A stretch of DNA of 64,000 nt from Sinorhizobium glycinis (GCF_001651865.1 NZ_LPUX01000062.1:124001-188000); one strand, 5' to 3'. Positions 44,473 through 54,536 are shown, counted from the first letter of the stretch. Program-made: numbers and translations. The notes: a model not told the origin generated them from the letters alone.

Positions 44473-45552
44473 ATGACCATTCCTGCATCCACGATTGCCA
44501 GGGACGATGCCGCCGTCGCCTTCGACGGCGTTTCCAAGCACTTCCCGGCGTCCGGCGAAAGCGTTGCCTTCACGGCGCTCAACAATGTCAGCCTGACGGT
44601 CGCGCGCGGCTCGATCACCGGCATCATCGGCCGGTCCGGCGCCGGCAAGTCCACGCTGATCCGGCTGGTCAATGGGCTGGAGAAACCGTCGAGCGGCAAG
44701 GTGCGCGTCGACGGTGTCGATGTCGGCGCGCTCGACGAGGGCGGATTGCGCAATCTGCGGCGCTCGGTCGGCATGATCTTCCAGCACTTCAACGTGCTGT
44801 CGTCGCGGACCGTCTTCGGCAATGTCGCGCTGCCGCTGGAAATCTCCGGCATGGACCGCCGGGCAATCGAAGCGCGGGTGCGGCCGCTTCTCGACCTCGT
44901 TGGCCTCGCCGACAAGCATGGCCGCTACCCCGCCGAGCTTTCCGGCGGTCAGAAGCAGCGGATCGGCATTGCCCGGGCGCTGGCGACCGAGCCGAAGCTG
45001 TTGCTCTCCGACGAGGCGACGTCGGCGCTCGACCCCGAAACGACCCAGTCGATCCTCGAGCTCCTGAAGCGCATCAATGCCGAGCTCGGGCTGACAGTGC
45101 TGCTCATCACCCATGAGATGGAGGTGGTGAAGGCTGTGACCTCCGATGTGGCGGTGATCGACAAGGGCGAGATCGTCGAACGCGGCCATACCTTCGACGT
45201 CTTCACCCATCCGAAGCACGCGACGACGCAGGCACTGCTTTCCGGGCTGCCGGGGTCGAAACTCCCCGAGGCCATTGCCAGGGGGCTGAAACCTGCCGCC
45301 GCACCCGGCGACCGCGTCGTCGTGCGGCTGACCTTCTTCGGGGCAGCAGCGGAGCGGCCGCTGATTTCGCAGCTCATCCAGTCGATCGGCGCCGAGGTCA
45401 ACATCATCGCCGGTACGATCGACGAGATCGGCGGCAAGCCCTACGGGTCGCTCGTCGTCGCTTATGGCGCGGATCCTGAAACCGTAGAGAAGGCCGAACG
45501 CTTCTTCTCCGAGAACGGGCTGGTCACGGAGGTGCTCGGCTATGTCGCCTGA
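44473..45552 (+). CDS. metN: Methionine ABC transporter ATP-binding protein MetN
   Basis: ATPase of the D/L-methionine importer, 359 aa. Walker A is GRSGAGKST at about residues 55-63, the signature is [16 protein letters not shown] near 155-170, and Walker B is [12 protein letters not shown]. The C-terminal NIL domain (about 265-359) is the regulatory methionine-sensing domain known from MetN. GGAGG lies ten bases before the ATG. The stop overlaps metI by 11 bases. Confidence 0.96.
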   Translation: MTIPASTIARDDAAVAFDGVSKHFPASGESVAFTALNNVSLTVARGSITGIIGRSGAGKSTLIRLVNGLEKPSSGKVRVDGVDVGALDEGGLRNLRRSVGMIFQHFNVLSSRTVFGNVALPLEISGMDRRAIEARVRPLLDLVGLADKHGRYPAELSGGQKQRIGIARALATEPKLLLSDEATSALDPETTQSILELLKRINAELGLTVLLITHEMEVVKAVTSDVAVIDKGEIVERGHTFDVFTHPKHATTQALLSGLPGSKLPEAIARGLKPAAAPGDRVVVRLTFFGAAAERPLISQLIQSIGAEVNIIAGTIDEIGGKPYGSLVVAYGADPETVEKAERFFSENGLVTEVLGYVA

Positions 45553-46207
45553 TCTGCTGCTGCTCATCGGCAAGGCAACGCTCGACACATTGCGGATGGT
45601 GGCGATCGCCGGCTTCATCGGCGCGCTGATCGGATTGCCGATCGGCATCTTCCTGGCGACCAGCGGCAAGGGCGAGCTGTTTCCGGCGCCCAATGTCAAC
45701 CGCGCCACGGGACTTATCGTCAATGCGACGCGATCGACGCCGTTCATCATCCTGGTGGTGGCGATCATCCCGTTCACCAGGCTGGTCACCGGCACCTCGA
45801 TCGGTACCAAGGCGGCGATCGTGCCGCTGACGATCGCGACCATTCCGTTCTTCGCCCGTCTCGTCGAAGCGGCGATCCGAGACGTCGACAAGGGGCTGAT
45901 CGAGGCGGCGCGCGCCATGGGTGCCACCCCGATGCAGATCGTCTTCAAGGTGCTGCTTGCCGAGGCGCGGCCGGCGCTGACGCTGGCGCTCACCATGACG
46001 ATCGTCAGCCTGATCGGCTATTCGGCGATGGTCGGCGCCGTCGGCGGCGGCGGCCTCGGCGATCTCGGCATCCGCTACGGCTACCAGCGCTTCATGCCCG
46101 ACGTCATGCTGATCGTCGTGATCGTGCTGATCGTGCTCGTGCAACTCGTCCAGAGTGCCGGCGACCGCCTGGCGCGCCGCTTCGACAAGCGCAGCCGCAA
46201 GACCTGA
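45542..46207 (+). CDS. metI: Methionine ABC transporter permease MetI
   Basis: Inner-membrane permease, 221 aa with about five spans. [25 protein letters not shown] and the coupling helix [22 protein letters not shown] are typical MetI sequences, as is [25 protein letters not shown] near the end. Begins within metN; metQ follows after 46 bases. Confidence 0.96.
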   Translation: MSPDLLLLIGKATLDTLRMVAIAGFIGALIGLPIGIFLATSGKGELFPAPNVNRATGLIVNATRSTPFIILVVAIIPFTRLVTGTSIGTKAAIVPLTIATIPFFARLVEAAIRDVDKGLIEAARAMGATPMQIVFKVLLAEARPALTLALTMTIVSLIGYSAMVGAVGGGGLGDLGIRYGYQRFMPDVMLIVVIVLIVLVQLVQSAGDRLARRFDKRSRKT

Positions 46208-46253
46208 TTTTCCCTCCCACACGCGACTTCCTTCAGATAACAAGGAGCCTCCC

Positions 46254-47033
46254 ATGAAGAAATTCCTCCTCGCAGCATCGCTCGCCCTTGCCTTCGCGGC
46301 CGGGTCAGCAAGCGCCGAAACGATCAAGGTCGGCGTGACACCCGGCCCGCACGCCCAGATTATGGAAAAGGTCAAGGAAGTGGCAGCCGGCAAGGGGCTC
46401 GACATCGAGATCCTCGAATTCTCCGACTATGTCGTGCCGAACCAGGCGCTCGCCGATGGCGAGCTCAATGCCAACTCCTTCCAACACAAGCCCTATCTCG
46501 ACAATCAAGTCGCCGACCGCGGCTACGACATCGTCAGTGTCGCCTATACCGTCAACTTCCCGATGGGCGTCTATTCGAAGAAGGTCAAGAGCCTCGAAGA
46601 GCTTGCCGACGGTGCGACGGTCGCGATCCCGAACGATCCCACCAACGGCGGCCGCGCGCTGCTGATCCTTGCCGACAAGGGCTTGATCAAGCTCAAGGAC
46701 GGTGCAGGCCTCAAGGTCGGCCCGGCCGACGTGGCCGAAAATCCGAAGAACCTCACCTTCGCCGAACTCGATGCCGCGCAGCTGCCGCGCTCGCTCGACG
46801 ACGTTGATGCTGCCGTCATCAACACCAACTATGCGCTCGAAGCCGGCCTCGACCCCTCCAAGGATCCGATCGCCCGCGAAGGCGAGAAGGCGCCTTATGT
46901 CAACATCATCGCCATCAACGGCAAGGACAAGGACGCGCCCTGGGTGAAGACGCTGATCGAGTCCTATCACAACGACACCGTGAAGACGTTCGTCAACGAC
47001 ACCTTCAAGGGTTCGGTCATCGCCGGCTGGTGA
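46254..47033 (+). CDS. metQ: Methionine-binding protein MetQ (NlpA family)
   Basis: Substrate-binding component, 259 aa from the ATG at 46254 with AAGGAG eight bases upstream. Signal peptide MKKFLLAASLALAFAAGSASAE without a lipobox cysteine, so a soluble periplasmic form. The NlpA family pattern is clear: IKVGVTPGPHAQIMEKVKE, LADGELNANSFQHKPYLDNQ, VAIPNDPTNGGRALLIL and AVINTNYALEAGL. Confidence 0.96.
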   Translation: MKKFLLAASLALAFAAGSASAETIKVGVTPGPHAQIMEKVKEVAAGKGLDIEILEFSDYVVPNQALADGELNANSFQHKPYLDNQVADRGYDIVSVAYTVNFPMGVYSKKVKSLEELADGATVAIPNDPTNGGRALLILADKGLIKLKDGAGLKVGPADVAENPKNLTFAELDAAQLPRSLDDVDAAVINTNYALEAGLDPSKDPIAREGEKAPYVNIIAINGKDKDAPWVKTLIESYHNDTVKTFVNDTFKGSVIAGW

Positions 47034-47061
47034 ATTGAGGCGGATCTCCCCTCGCGTCGAT

Positions 47062-47254
47062 TGCCCCTCTCCTCGGGTTTAACCCGAGGACTACTAACCC
47101 TCTCCCCGCAAGCGGGGCGAGGGGACACCGACAGCGCCGCTACTATTGATGTCTGAACTAACCGGGCACGCGGAAAAGAAGGGCTCGAGCGGCGCCGCGA
47201 GTCCCGTTCGCCCCGCTTGCGAGGAGAAGGTGGCCGGCAGGCCGGATGAGGGGC
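47062..47254. repeat. Composite inverted repeat (CTTCTCCCCGC family)
   Basis: Fills most of the 318-base gap between metQ and the GFA gene. It begins with CCTCGGGTTTAACCCGAGG, a perfect 9-bp dyad, then CTCTCCCCGCAAGCGGGGCGAG, and ends with CGGATGAGGGGCG. Longest copy of the family in this window, with an unrelated middle of about 70 bases. Confidence 0.83.
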
Positions 47255-47351
47255 GAATCCCAGTATGCAAGGCTGCGAATCCTGACACGCGGCTTCCATT
47301 GATCGACGCAGACACAGCGCTATTTCTTCCCGCTTTCGAGGGAGGCAACAC

Positions 47352-47750
47352 ATGAAGGGTCAATGTCTGTGCGGCGCGGTGCGCTATGAGGCGAAGCGAG
47401 CACCGATCTATTCCGGATTCTGCCATTGCCGCGATTGCCAGCGGACCACCGGGACCGGTCACAGCTGCTATATGATCTTCTCGCGTGTCGATGTCGACTA
47501 CGCGGGCGAGCTGCGCTCCTTCCAGACCTTGGCCGAAAGCGGCAACGTGTCGACCTGTCATTTCTGCCCTGCCTGCGGCAGCCAGATGTTCGCTTCAGGC
47601 CCGGCGGATGACGACCAATGGACGGTTTTTGCGGGCACGCTCGACGACACCGCGTTGTTTGAACCGACAAATGCGGTCTTCACCCGGAGCCGCCCGCATT
47701 GGGACCCGCCCGCCCTTCGCGTGGACGAGTACGAGATGCTGCCGGTCTGA
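47352..47750 (+). CDS. GFA (glutathione-dependent formaldehyde-activating-like) family protein
   Basis: 132 aa zinc protein of the CENP-V/GFA fold. The zinc-binding cysteines are visible: GQCLCGAV (C5, C7), FCHCRDCQ (C24, C26, C29) and CHFCPACGSQMF (about 77-83). The function of most GFA paralogues is unknown; S-hydroxymethylglutathione formation has been proposed for the name-giving member only. AGGGAGG precedes the ATG. Followed 45 bases later by aconitase X, possibly in one transcript. Confidence 0.9.
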   Translation: MKGQCLCGAVRYEAKRAPIYSGFCHCRDCQRTTGTGHSCYMIFSRVDVDYAGELRSFQTLAESGNVSTCHFCPACGSQMFASGPADDDQWTVFAGTLDDTALFEPTNAVFTRSRPHWDPPALRVDEYEMLPV

Positions 47751-47795
47751 AAGGCCTGAATTGACAACCGGGCGAGGCTCACGTCTAACGTCGAC

Positions 47796-49040
47796 ATGCG
47801 TGTTCAGCTTTCCACCTTCGACCAGTTGCTTCTTGCGGGCGACGAGGGCGAGGCTGCCGCCTTCGCCATGCGGCTGCTTGTCCGCTTCGCCGAGGCCGTC
47901 GGCGCGGCGCGCTTCGTAGATATCGAAGCGGCGCATATCGACGGCTGTCTCTATCTCGGCGAGGTGAGCCTCGATTTCGTCGAGCATCTGCTGCGGCTCG
48001 GCGGCCGCGTTCGCGTGCCGACGACGCTGAATGTCGGCTCCGTCGATCTCATCCATCCGGAGCTTTTCGTCGGCAGCGACCAGGTCGGCCGGGGCGGGGC
48101 GCGGCTGATGAAGGCGCATGAGGAACTCGGCTGCGTGCCGACCTTCACCTGTGCGCCCTATCAGACGATCTTCCGGCCGCGCTTCGGCGCCCAGATCGCC
48201 TGGGCCGAGTCGAACGCCATCGTCTTTGCCAATTCCGTGCTCGGCGCCCGCACCAACCGCTACGGCGATTTCATCGACCTCTGTTGCGCTTTGACCGGTC
48301 GCGCGCCCTATTACGGCCTTCATGTCGGCGAGAACCGCCGCGCGCGCATCCTTGTCGAGGTCGAGAGCGTGCCTGAGGAATGGGCGGAAGCAGGGCTTGC
48401 CTGCGTCGCCGTCGGGCATGCGGTCGGCCGGCGCTGCGGCGACCGGGTGCCGGCGATCACCGGTCTGCCGGCCTCGACGAGCGAGGACGATCTGAAGGCG
48501 CTCGGCGCCGTAGCCGCTTCCGCGGGTGCTGTTGCGCTTTTCCATGCAGTCGGTCTGACGCCGGAGGCGCCGACCGTCGATGCGGCTTTCCAGGGCCGAG
48601 CGCCGGAAGAGGTGATCCGGCTCACGGCGGAGGATCTCCGTGAGACTGTGCGCAAGCTTTCGACCGTTCCGGACGGAACGCCGCTGACCGCCGTCAGCCT
48701 GGGCACGCCGCATTTCTCGCTTGCCGAGTTCGAGCGGCTGATGCCGTTGATCGACGGCGTGCGGCCGATGATCGACGTCTATGTCAACACCCATCGGGCA
48801 GTGCTCGAGGAGCTGCAGCGACGCGGCTGGGAGGAGCGCCTGCGGGCAGCCGGGGTGACGCTGGTCATCGATACCTGCACCTATGTGACGACGGTGATGC
48901 GCGACCTGTCCGGCACCGTCATGACCAATTCCGGCAAGTGGGCCTACTACGCGCCCGGTAACATCGGCGTCGATGTCGCCTTCGGATCGCTCGCGGACTG
49001 CGTCGCATCGGCCCGAGCCGGAAAGCTGGTGCGACTGTGA
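47796..49040 (+). CDS. Aconitase X large (catalytic) subunit, DUF521
   Basis: 414 aa member of the AcnX family, Fe-S dehydratases distantly related to aconitase. Family features: [73 protein letters not shown] and near the end TCTYVTTVM with [17 protein letters not shown]. Conserved cysteines (in TCAPY, TCTY) fit cluster ligands. Characterised bacterial relatives with a separate small subunit dehydrate cis-3-hydroxy-L-proline; archaeal ones act in a mevalonate route. The first is the better guess, but no hydroxyproline genes adjoin. Confidence 0.9.
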   Translation: MRVQLSTFDQLLLAGDEGEAAAFAMRLLVRFAEAVGAARFVDIEAAHIDGCLYLGEVSLDFVEHLLRLGGRVRVPTTLNVGSVDLIHPELFVGSDQVGRGGARLMKAHEELGCVPTFTCAPYQTIFRPRFGAQIAWAESNAIVFANSVLGARTNRYGDFIDLCCALTGRAPYYGLHVGENRRARILVEVESVPEEWAEAGLACVAVGHAVGRRCGDRVPAITGLPASTSEDDLKALGAVAASAGAVALFHAVGLTPEAPTVDAAFQGRAPEEVIRLTAEDLRETVRKLSTVPDGTPLTAVSLGTPHFSLAEFERLMPLIDGVRPMIDVYVNTHRAVLEELQRRGWEERLRAAGVTLVIDTCTYVTTVMRDLSGTVMTNSGKWAYYAPGNIGVDVAFGSLADCVASARAGKLVRL

Positions 49041-49459
49041 CGGTGCGACTTGAGGCGACGACGCTGGTGAGTGGATCGGCGCAGGCAGAAACGCTGGTGC
49101 TTTCCGAGCCTCTGAGCTTCTGGGGCGGTCTCGACTCGGCGACCGGCCGGATCATCGACCAGTGGCATCCCGAGAGGAACGACGTGATGAACGGCCGGAT
49201 CCTGGTGATGCGGGCAGGGCGCGGATCGAGCTCCGGGAGCTCGGTGCTGGCGGAAGCGCTGCGGCGCGGCACCGGTCCGGCAGGTATCGTGCTGCTGGCG
49301 GGCGACGCGATCGTCACCGTCGGGGCGATGGTCGCGGCCGAACTTTATGGCAAGACCTGTCCCGTGGTCCTTGCCAGCGAGGCGGATTGGGCGGCGATCA
49401 CCGGGGCCGGATACCTCGCGATCGAGGCGCGAGAAGAAGCGGCAGTGATTGAGATTTGA
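49037..49459 (+). CDS. Aconitase X small (swivel) subunit, DUF126
   Basis: 140 aa. [20 protein letters not shown] and the serine-rich loop [15 protein letters not shown] are the family hallmarks, the latter being the substrate-binding swivel-domain loop. It starts at a GTG overlapping the large-subunit stop (GTGA), so the two chains are made together. Same reaction and same uncertainty as the large subunit. Confidence 0.92.
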   Translation: MTVRLEATTLVSGSAQAETLVLSEPLSFWGGLDSATGRIIDQWHPERNDVMNGRILVMRAGRGSSSGSSVLAEALRRGTGPAGIVLLAGDAIVTVGAMVAAELYGKTCPVVLASEADWAAITGAGYLAIEAREEAAVIEI

Positions 49460-49494
49460 TGCTGGCTTGTGGGCCCTTGGTTACGACTCTGATT

Positions 49495-49626
49495 TGCCCC
49501 TCTCCTCGGGTTTAACCCGAGGACTAACCCTCTCCCCGCACGCGGGGAGAGGGGACTTCAGAGGGTGCTGCGAGTCTCCTTCGCCCCGCTTGCGGGAGAA
49601 GGTGGCCGGCAGGCCGGATGAGGGGC
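49495..49626. repeat. Composite inverted repeat (CTTCTCCCCGC family)
   Basis: Starts TGCCCCTCTCCTCGGGTTTA with the CCTCGGGTTTAACCCGAGG dyad, then CTCTCCCCGCACGCGGGGAG, and ends GCCGGATGAGGGGC. It lies between the aconitase X pair and trhO (convergent), ending 8 bases before the trhO stop. Confidence 0.87.
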
Positions 49627-49633
49627 GGACCGT

Positions 49634-50578
49634 TCAGCTTCCCAAATGCCGCTCGCCGCGCTTCTTTGCCAGAGCGATCTGCCGCTGCCGCTCGCGGTAG
49701 CGCTCGCGGTCCTCGTCAGTGCGTACCTCATGGCAATGGACGCAGGAGACGCCCTCCTCGTGAAGCGGCGACAGGAGGTCCTCGGCCGTCAGCGGCTGGC
49801 GGCAGGCATGACAGAGCGTGTGCTCGCCTTCCGCAAGACCATGCGTGACGGATACGCGTTCGTCGAAGACGAAGCAGGCGCCGTCCCAGAGGCTTTGCTC
49901 GGCCGGGACCTCCTCAAGGTATTTGAGGATGCCGCCCTTGAGGTGGTACACCTCCTCGAAGCCCTGTTCCTTCATGAAGGCGGTCGCCTTCTCGCAGCGG
50001 ATGCCGCCGGTGCAGTACATGGCGATCTTCGGCTTGTTGTGCAGGCCGGTGTGATTGCGGACCCAGTCGGGAAACTCGCGGAACGTCTTGGTCTTCGGAT
50101 CCACGGCGCCGCGGAAGAGGCCGATCGCCGTCTCGTAGTCGTTGCGCGTGTCGATAACCAGCGTTTCGGGATCGGAGATCAGCGCGTTCCAGTCCTGCGG
50201 CTCCACATAGGTGCCGACCACTTTGTTGGGGTCGACGGTCTCGACGCCCATGGTGACGATCTCCTTCTTCAGCCGCACCTTCATGCGCAGGAAGGGCATG
50301 GCCGAGGCCCGGCTTTCCTTGTGCTCGAGGCTGGTGAATTCGGGCTGTGCGCGCAGATAGGCAAGCACTGTCGCAATGCCCTCGTCGGTGCCGGCGATCG
50401 TGCCGTTGATGCCTTCATGCGCGAGGAGCAGCGTTCCCTTCACGCCGCTGGCGTCGCAGATCGCCTGCAGCGGCGCGCGGAAGTCGCCGAAGCGCGGGAA
50501 GGAAACGAAATGGTAGAGCGCGGCCACCAGAAACTGGCCCTGCGGCTCCGGGCGCGGTGTCGTGAACATGTCGGTCAT
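49634..50578 (-). CDS. trhO: tRNA uridine(34) hydroxylase TrhO (rhodanese domain)
   Basis: O2-dependent enzyme that makes 5-hydroxyuridine at tRNA position 34. 314 aa from the ATG at 50578. N-terminal acylphosphatase-like domain ([19 protein letters not shown]), central rhodanese domain with the active-site cysteine loop [16 protein letters not shown], and a C-terminal zinc-like region ([20 protein letters not shown]). These match the TrhO/YceA family. The frame is open to a TTG at 50614, but that extension lacks a ribosome site and conservation. Confidence 0.94.
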   Translation of the reverse strand: MTDMFTTPRPEPQGQFLVAALYHFVSFPRFGDFRAPLQAICDASGVKGTLLLAHEGINGTIAGTDEGIATVLAYLRAQPEFTSLEHKESRASAMPFLRMKVRLKKEIVTMGVETVDPNKVVGTYVEPQDWNALISDPETLVIDTRNDYETAIGLFRGAVDPKTKTFREFPDWVRNHTGLHNKPKIAMYCTGGIRCEKATAFMKEQGFEEVYHLKGGILKYLEEVPAEQSLWDGACFVFDERVSVTHGLAEGEHTLCHACRQPLTAEDLLSPLHEEGVSCVHCHEVRTDEDRERYRERQRQIALAKKRGERHLGS

Positions 50579-50646
50579 GGGCACGCAGATACAGCTTTCG
50601 GGCGCCAAGCGCAATTGCGGCGGATCGCGCGCACCTTCGGCTCACG

Positions 50647-51555
50647 CTACCGCCCCGCCTTGAGCCACAGCAGCTCTACCGTTCTGCTTTCCCACTCAGG
50701 GGCGTCCAGGAAGACTGCCTCGGCCCGCCGCAAGGCTTCCGGCCTCAGTTCCGCTTGCCGAGCAATGACGGCGGAAAGCAGATGCGCTTGATTCTGGCTG
50801 TCTCCGGCGAGTTCCGGCTCTTCGTCGATGAGACAGGTCATCGTGGCGAGGTCGTTCAAATGACCAAGCACCTCGACCAGTTCCTTGGCAGCCGCCCTCT
50901 TCGCCTCCATGGCCGAGGGCCATGCCTCGCGCAGGAGCGCCAGATGCATCCTGTAATCCTGGGCACGCTTGCGCAACTCGTGGAGGAACGCGGCCTCCGT
51001 ACTCGTTTCGCAGGTGGCCCTGGCACGCGCCGCGCGCTTCAGTGTCCGCCGCCAACCTTCCTCCATCCGGCGGGCGGATTTTCGCTTGCCGTCGTGAAAG
51101 GAAACAAGCGCGAGAGCCGCAAGCGCCTGCTCGCAACTGGCGATGGTCGCCTCGATCTTTCCGTCGAGATCGGTCTCGCCCTCGGCAATCCGGTCGCGGC
51201 GGTCGGCAAGGATCAAGCAGACCGTATCGAGGGCCAATTGCTGCTCTTCGCTTGCCGCATAGCCGCGCAGGTAGTTGGCGTTTTCAACGAGGGCTGCGGC
51301 GTCGCGGACGGTCGAGAGGTTCCGTGCCATGTTCCGGATTCGGGCGTTTTCCTGCTTCTGAAAAAGAGGTGCGTCCGAGGCGACGAGCCGGTAGAGCGAG
51401 CGCAGGCGCTTGAAATTCTTGCGGGCGTCGTGGATGGCCTCGTGCACGCCCGCCGGCTGATCCTGAAGCACCGCCACCGCGCACTCGATCTGCTCGGCAC
51501 CGACGGCACGAAAGTCCTCGGTGAAGGGGTGGCTCGGATTGAAGGCGTAGGTCAT
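50647..51555 (-). CDS. CHAD domain protein
   Basis: 302 aa, mostly helical. CHAD domains carry conserved histidines and basic residues and bind inorganic polyphosphate. Here VHEAIHDARKNFKRLRSLYRLV near residue 35 is the characteristic N-terminal helix, and LHELRKRAQDYRMHLALLREA the second conserved His/Arg helix. Its ATG overlaps the stop of the CYTH gene (ATGA), so the two proteins probably work on the same tri/polyphosphate. Confidence 0.92.
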   Translation of the reverse strand: MTYAFNPSHPFTEDFRAVGAEQIECAVAVLQDQPAGVHEAIHDARKNFKRLRSLYRLVASDAPLFQKQENARIRNMARNLSTVRDAAALVENANYLRGYAASEEQQLALDTVCLILADRRDRIAEGETDLDGKIEATIASCEQALAALALVSFHDGKRKSARRMEEGWRRTLKRAARARATCETSTEAAFLHELRKRAQDYRMHLALLREAWPSAMEAKRAAAKELVEVLGHLNDLATMTCLIDEEPELAGDSQNQAHLLSAVIARQAELRPEALRRAEAVFLDAPEWESRTVELLWLKAGR

Positions 51556-52025
51556 GGTTGCGCGACCAAGAGTCCCTCGGTGGCCAGCGCCTGATTGGAA
51601 TAGCGGCGGTCGCCCGTGATCTCGCGCCCGAGCCACTCCGGCAGCGCGGGCAGGTCCGTTTCCTTCTTCATCTCCACCTCGGCGACCACGAGGCCTTCGA
51701 GCGCTCCCTCGTAGACATCCACCTCCCAGGTGAAGCCCTTGTGCGGCACGCGATAGCGGCGCTTCTCGATCACGACGCCGATCGCCTGGGCCAGCAACTC
51801 GCGGGCATCCTCCATCGGCAGGTCGTATTCATACTCGTTGCGGACGAGCGACGACTTGCCGATCTTGACGGTAAGGCGCGCCCATTTGTTGCCGTGGATC
51901 CGAACCCGTACCGAACGATCCTCCATGGTCGCGACATAGGCCTGACGAAGCTTGATACCCTTGTCCGCCTGCTGCCGCCAGCCGTCGGAAACGACCAGGA
52001 ACTTGCGCTCTATCTCCTTCGCCAT
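51552..52025 (-). CDS. CYTH domain protein (triphosphate tunnel metalloenzyme)
   Basis: 157 aa. The ExExK-type signature is EIERKFLVV at residues 4-12, with later charged strands RVRIHGNKWARLTVKIGKSS and VDVYEGALEGLVVAEVEM lining the tunnel. Such small bacterial CYTH proteins are commonly inorganic triphosphatases. Operon partner of the CHAD gene with a four-base overlap; in other bacteria the two domains are often fused. Confidence 0.94.
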   Translation of the reverse strand: MAKEIERKFLVVSDGWRQQADKGIKLRQAYVATMEDRSVRVRIHGNKWARLTVKIGKSSLVRNEYEYDLPMEDARELLAQAIGVVIEKRRYRVPHKGFTWEVDVYEGALEGLVVAEVEMKKETDLPALPEWLGREITGDRRYSNQALATEGLLVAQP

Positions 52026-52222
52026 GGATGTCCTGCCACGTTGAGGTCGACCGTCATCAAACTATCGCATTGCGGGTTAGGCTCAAGTCATCTCTTCGTT
52101 GCAGATGAGATTTAGCCGTCTGCTTTTGTTCGGCTGGGCCGTACCGCGCCTTTCGGTCTCGACAATGACAGGCGGCCGGAGTATGCGAGTGCAGATTCAA
52201 TCGTTTTAAAAGGACGGCGGGC

Positions 52223-52861
52223 ATGAGCGCGAAGACCGACAAGCTTCTTTCCATCCTCAAGCTGCAACCGGTGGTGCCGGTGCTGGTGATCGACGATGCG
52301 GCAACCGCAGTTCCGCTCGCGCGGGCGCTCGTCGCCGGCGGCTTGAAGGCGATCGAGATCACGCTGCGCACGCCGGCGGCGCTCGAGGCGATCCGCGCCG
52401 TGGCGAACGAGGTCGAAGGCGCGGTTGCCGGCGCCGGCACCATTCTCAACGCCGCCCAGTTCGAAGACGCAGTGAAGGCCGGTTCCGAGTTCATCGTCAG
52501 CCCCGGCACGACACAGGAGCTGATCGATGTCGCCAACGACCACGCCGTGCCGCTGCTGCCGGGGGCGGCAACGGCGAGCGAAGTGATGGGGCTGCGCGAG
52601 GAAGGCTACGACGTCATGAAGTTCTTCCCGGCCGAACAGGCCGGCGGTGCCGCCTATCTGAAGTCGCTGTCCTCGCCGCTTGCCGGCACCTTGTTCTGCC
52701 CGACCGGCGGGATTTCGCTCGGCAATGCGCGCGACTATCTTTCGCTGCCGAACGTCGTCTGCGTCGGCGGTTCCTGGGTGGCGCCGAAGGACCTGGTCGC
52801 CAGGGGCGACTGGGCCGGCATCACCAAGCTTGCCGCCGAGGCTTTTGCGCTCAAGGGCTGA
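52223..52861 (+). CDS. eda: KDPG/KHG aldolase
   Basis: 2-dehydro-3-deoxy-phosphogluconate aldolase, Entner-Doudoroff pathway, the main glucose route in rhizobia. 212 aa. The catalytic glutamate is E45 in KAIEITLRTPAAL and the Schiff-base lysine is K133 in VMKFFPAEQAGG, the same numbering as the Escherichia coli enzyme. FCPTGGISLGNARDYL binds phosphate. It stands alone with its own terminator. Confidence 0.96.
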   Translation: MSAKTDKLLSILKLQPVVPVLVIDDAATAVPLARALVAGGLKAIEITLRTPAALEAIRAVANEVEGAVAGAGTILNAAQFEDAVKAGSEFIVSPGTTQELIDVANDHAVPLLPGAATASEVMGLREEGYDVMKFFPAEQAGGAAYLKSLSSPLAGTLFCPTGGISLGNARDYLSLPNVVCVGGSWVAPKDLVARGDWAGITKLAAEAFALKG

Positions 52862-52887
52862 CAGGGCCAAACTGACAACCCACAAGA

Positions 52888-52911
52888 AGCCGGGCGCACG
52901 TCCGGCTTTTT
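52888..52911 (+). terminator. Rho-independent terminator of eda
   Basis: AGCCGG stem (52888-52893), 8-base loop, CCGGCT (52902-52907) then a run of T. It lies 26 bases after the eda stop. Confidence 0.85.
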
Positions 52912-53018
52912 CGTGTCCGGCGCCCATTTGTATTTTCGCCTCGCGGTTCCTATGTCTCACTCCGCAACGACGTGGCGAGGCGAGAGCTTCCGCGCGTCAA
53001 TTCCAAGGAGCGAGGCCG

Positions 53019-53717
53019 ATGTTCGACGCGAAGAAATTGCTGGATCAGTTCCTGGGTTCGCAGCTGCCCGGTGCCGGCGGAACGGTTGGCGGCCGCGCCG
53101 ATCAGGTGACCAAGCTCGCCAAGGACAATCCGCTGGCGACCGGCGCGATCGCGGCGGTACTGCTCGGCACCAAGTCGGGACGCAAGCTGGCGGGCAATGC
53201 GGCTGTTCTCGGCGGTCTGGCGGCGATCGCCGGCCTCGGCTACCAGGCCTACAAGAACTACCAGGCCGGCCAGGCGCCGCAGCCGGCGTCCCGCGCACCC
53301 GCCGAACTTTCCGCACCGCCGGCCGATTCCGGCTTCGCGGCGCCGGAAGCGCTCAGCAACGACTTCGCGCTGGTGCTCGTCCGCGCCATGATCGCCGCCG
53401 CCCGGGCGGACGGCCATATCGACGAGACCGAGCGCGGCCGCATCATGGACAAGCTCTCCGTTTCGGGTCTCTCCGCGGATGCTGCGGCTTTCCTGGAAGC
53501 GGAGCTCGCCAATCCGATCGATCTGGACGCCATCGTCGCTGCCGGCGAGACGGAGGAGGAGCGGGTCGAGATCTATACGGCGTCGCGGCTTGCGATCGAG
53601 CCGGATGGCCGGGCGGAGCGCGGCTATCTCGATCTTCTCGCCGGCCGGCTTGGACTTGCCGATGCGCTCGTCGACCACATCGAGGCGACGGTTTCGGCGG
53701 CAAAGGTATCCGTCTGA
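53019..53717 (+). CDS. DUF533 (YebE-like) protein
   Basis: 232 aa from the ATG at 53019, AAGGAG eight bases upstream. An N-terminal glycine-rich segment (QLPGAGGTVGGRAD) is followed by one or two hydrophobic stretches (LATGAIAAVLLGTKSG, NAAVLGGLAAIAGLGYQAYK). The C-terminal half is a helical TerB-like domain with FALVLVRAMIAAARADGHID, the usual acidic metal-binding sort. DUF533 members are stress-related inner-membrane proteins of unknown activity. Confidence 0.88.
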   Translation: MFDAKKLLDQFLGSQLPGAGGTVGGRADQVTKLAKDNPLATGAIAAVLLGTKSGRKLAGNAAVLGGLAAIAGLGYQAYKNYQAGQAPQPASRAPAELSAPPADSGFAAPEALSNDFALVLVRAMIAAARADGHIDETERGRIMDKLSVSGLSADAAAFLEAELANPIDLDAIVAAGETEEERVEIYTASRLAIEPDGRAERGYLDLLAGRLGLADALVDHIEATVSAAKVSV

Positions 53718-53837
53718 GATGCAGCGCGAAATGAACCGAGCGTATCCGTTCCGCTCATGGTTCGATCACCAGATTGAATTTGAAACGGGTTGGCGTCTGC
53801 CCTATTGCCGAAGCAAGTGAAACGCAGGGAGTGACCG

Positions 53838-54536
53838 ATGCGCGATCTTGCCAATTGGAAGGGATGCCCGGCGCCGCAGCCGGTCTCGATCGAAGGCCGG
53901 TATGTCCGGCTGGAGCCCTATGACCGGGCGGCGCATCTGGAACCGCTCTGGCACGACGCCTTCGGCGGCCTGGCGATCAACCCGCTGCTCAAATATTTCA
54001 CGCAGGACGATTTTCCGGGAATCGGCGCCTTCGATGCCTGGCTCTCCGCGGTTCAGTCGAAGTCGGGCTGGATCACCGAGGTGTTTCGCGAGAGCGCGAC
54101 CGGCATGGTCGTCGGCATGGCGAACTACATGCGTGCGGACCCCGCCAATGGCGTCGTCGAGGTCGGCGGTGTCGCGCACGGCCCGGCCATGGCGCGGTCG
54201 CCGCTTTCAACGGAAGCGCACTACCTGTTGGCGAGGCACGTTTTCGAGGATCTCGGCTATCGCCGCTACGAGTGGAAATGCCACAGCGAGAACCAGCCGA
54301 GCCGCAAGACGGCGCTCAGGCTCGGCTTCACTTTCGAGGGCATTTTCCGCCAGCACATGATCTCCAAGCACGCCAATCGCGACACGGCCTGGTTCTCGAT
54401 GATCGATGGCGAATGGCCGCTCCTCAAGGCCGCTTTCGAGGGCTGGCTTTCGCCGGACAATTTCGATAGCGAGGGGCGCCAGAAGCGGCGTCTTGAGGAC
54501 ATCCGCGCCGGACTCGCGAAAAAGGAGCGGGCGTGA
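53838..54536 (+). CDS. GNAT N-acetyltransferase, RimJ/RimL type
   Basis: 232 aa. YVRLEPYDRAAHLEPLWHDA opens the fold as in RimL-type ribosomal-protein or small-molecule acetyltransferases; RYEWKCHSENQPSRKTALRLGFTFEG is the acetyl-CoA pyrophosphate and C-terminal signature. The acceptor cannot be named. A small membrane protein gene overlaps its stop. Confidence 0.92.
   Translation: MRDLANWKGCPAPQPVSIEGRYVRLEPYDRAAHLEPLWHDAFGGLAINPLLKYFTQDDFPGIGAFDAWLSAVQSKSGWITEVFRESATGMVVGMANYMRADPANGVVEVGGVAHGPAMARSPLSTEAHYLLARHVFEDLGYRRYEWKCHSENQPSRKTALRLGFTFEGIFRQHMISKHANRDTAWFSMIDGEWPLLKAAFEGWLSPDNFDSEGRQKRRLEDIRAGLAKKERA

Noticed and set aside
53719-53820. 33-codon ORF (MQREMNRAYPFRSW...) between the DUF533 and GNAT genes
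   Set aside because: It follows the DUF533 stop closely but has no ribosome site and no recognisable feature; too little to call a gene.
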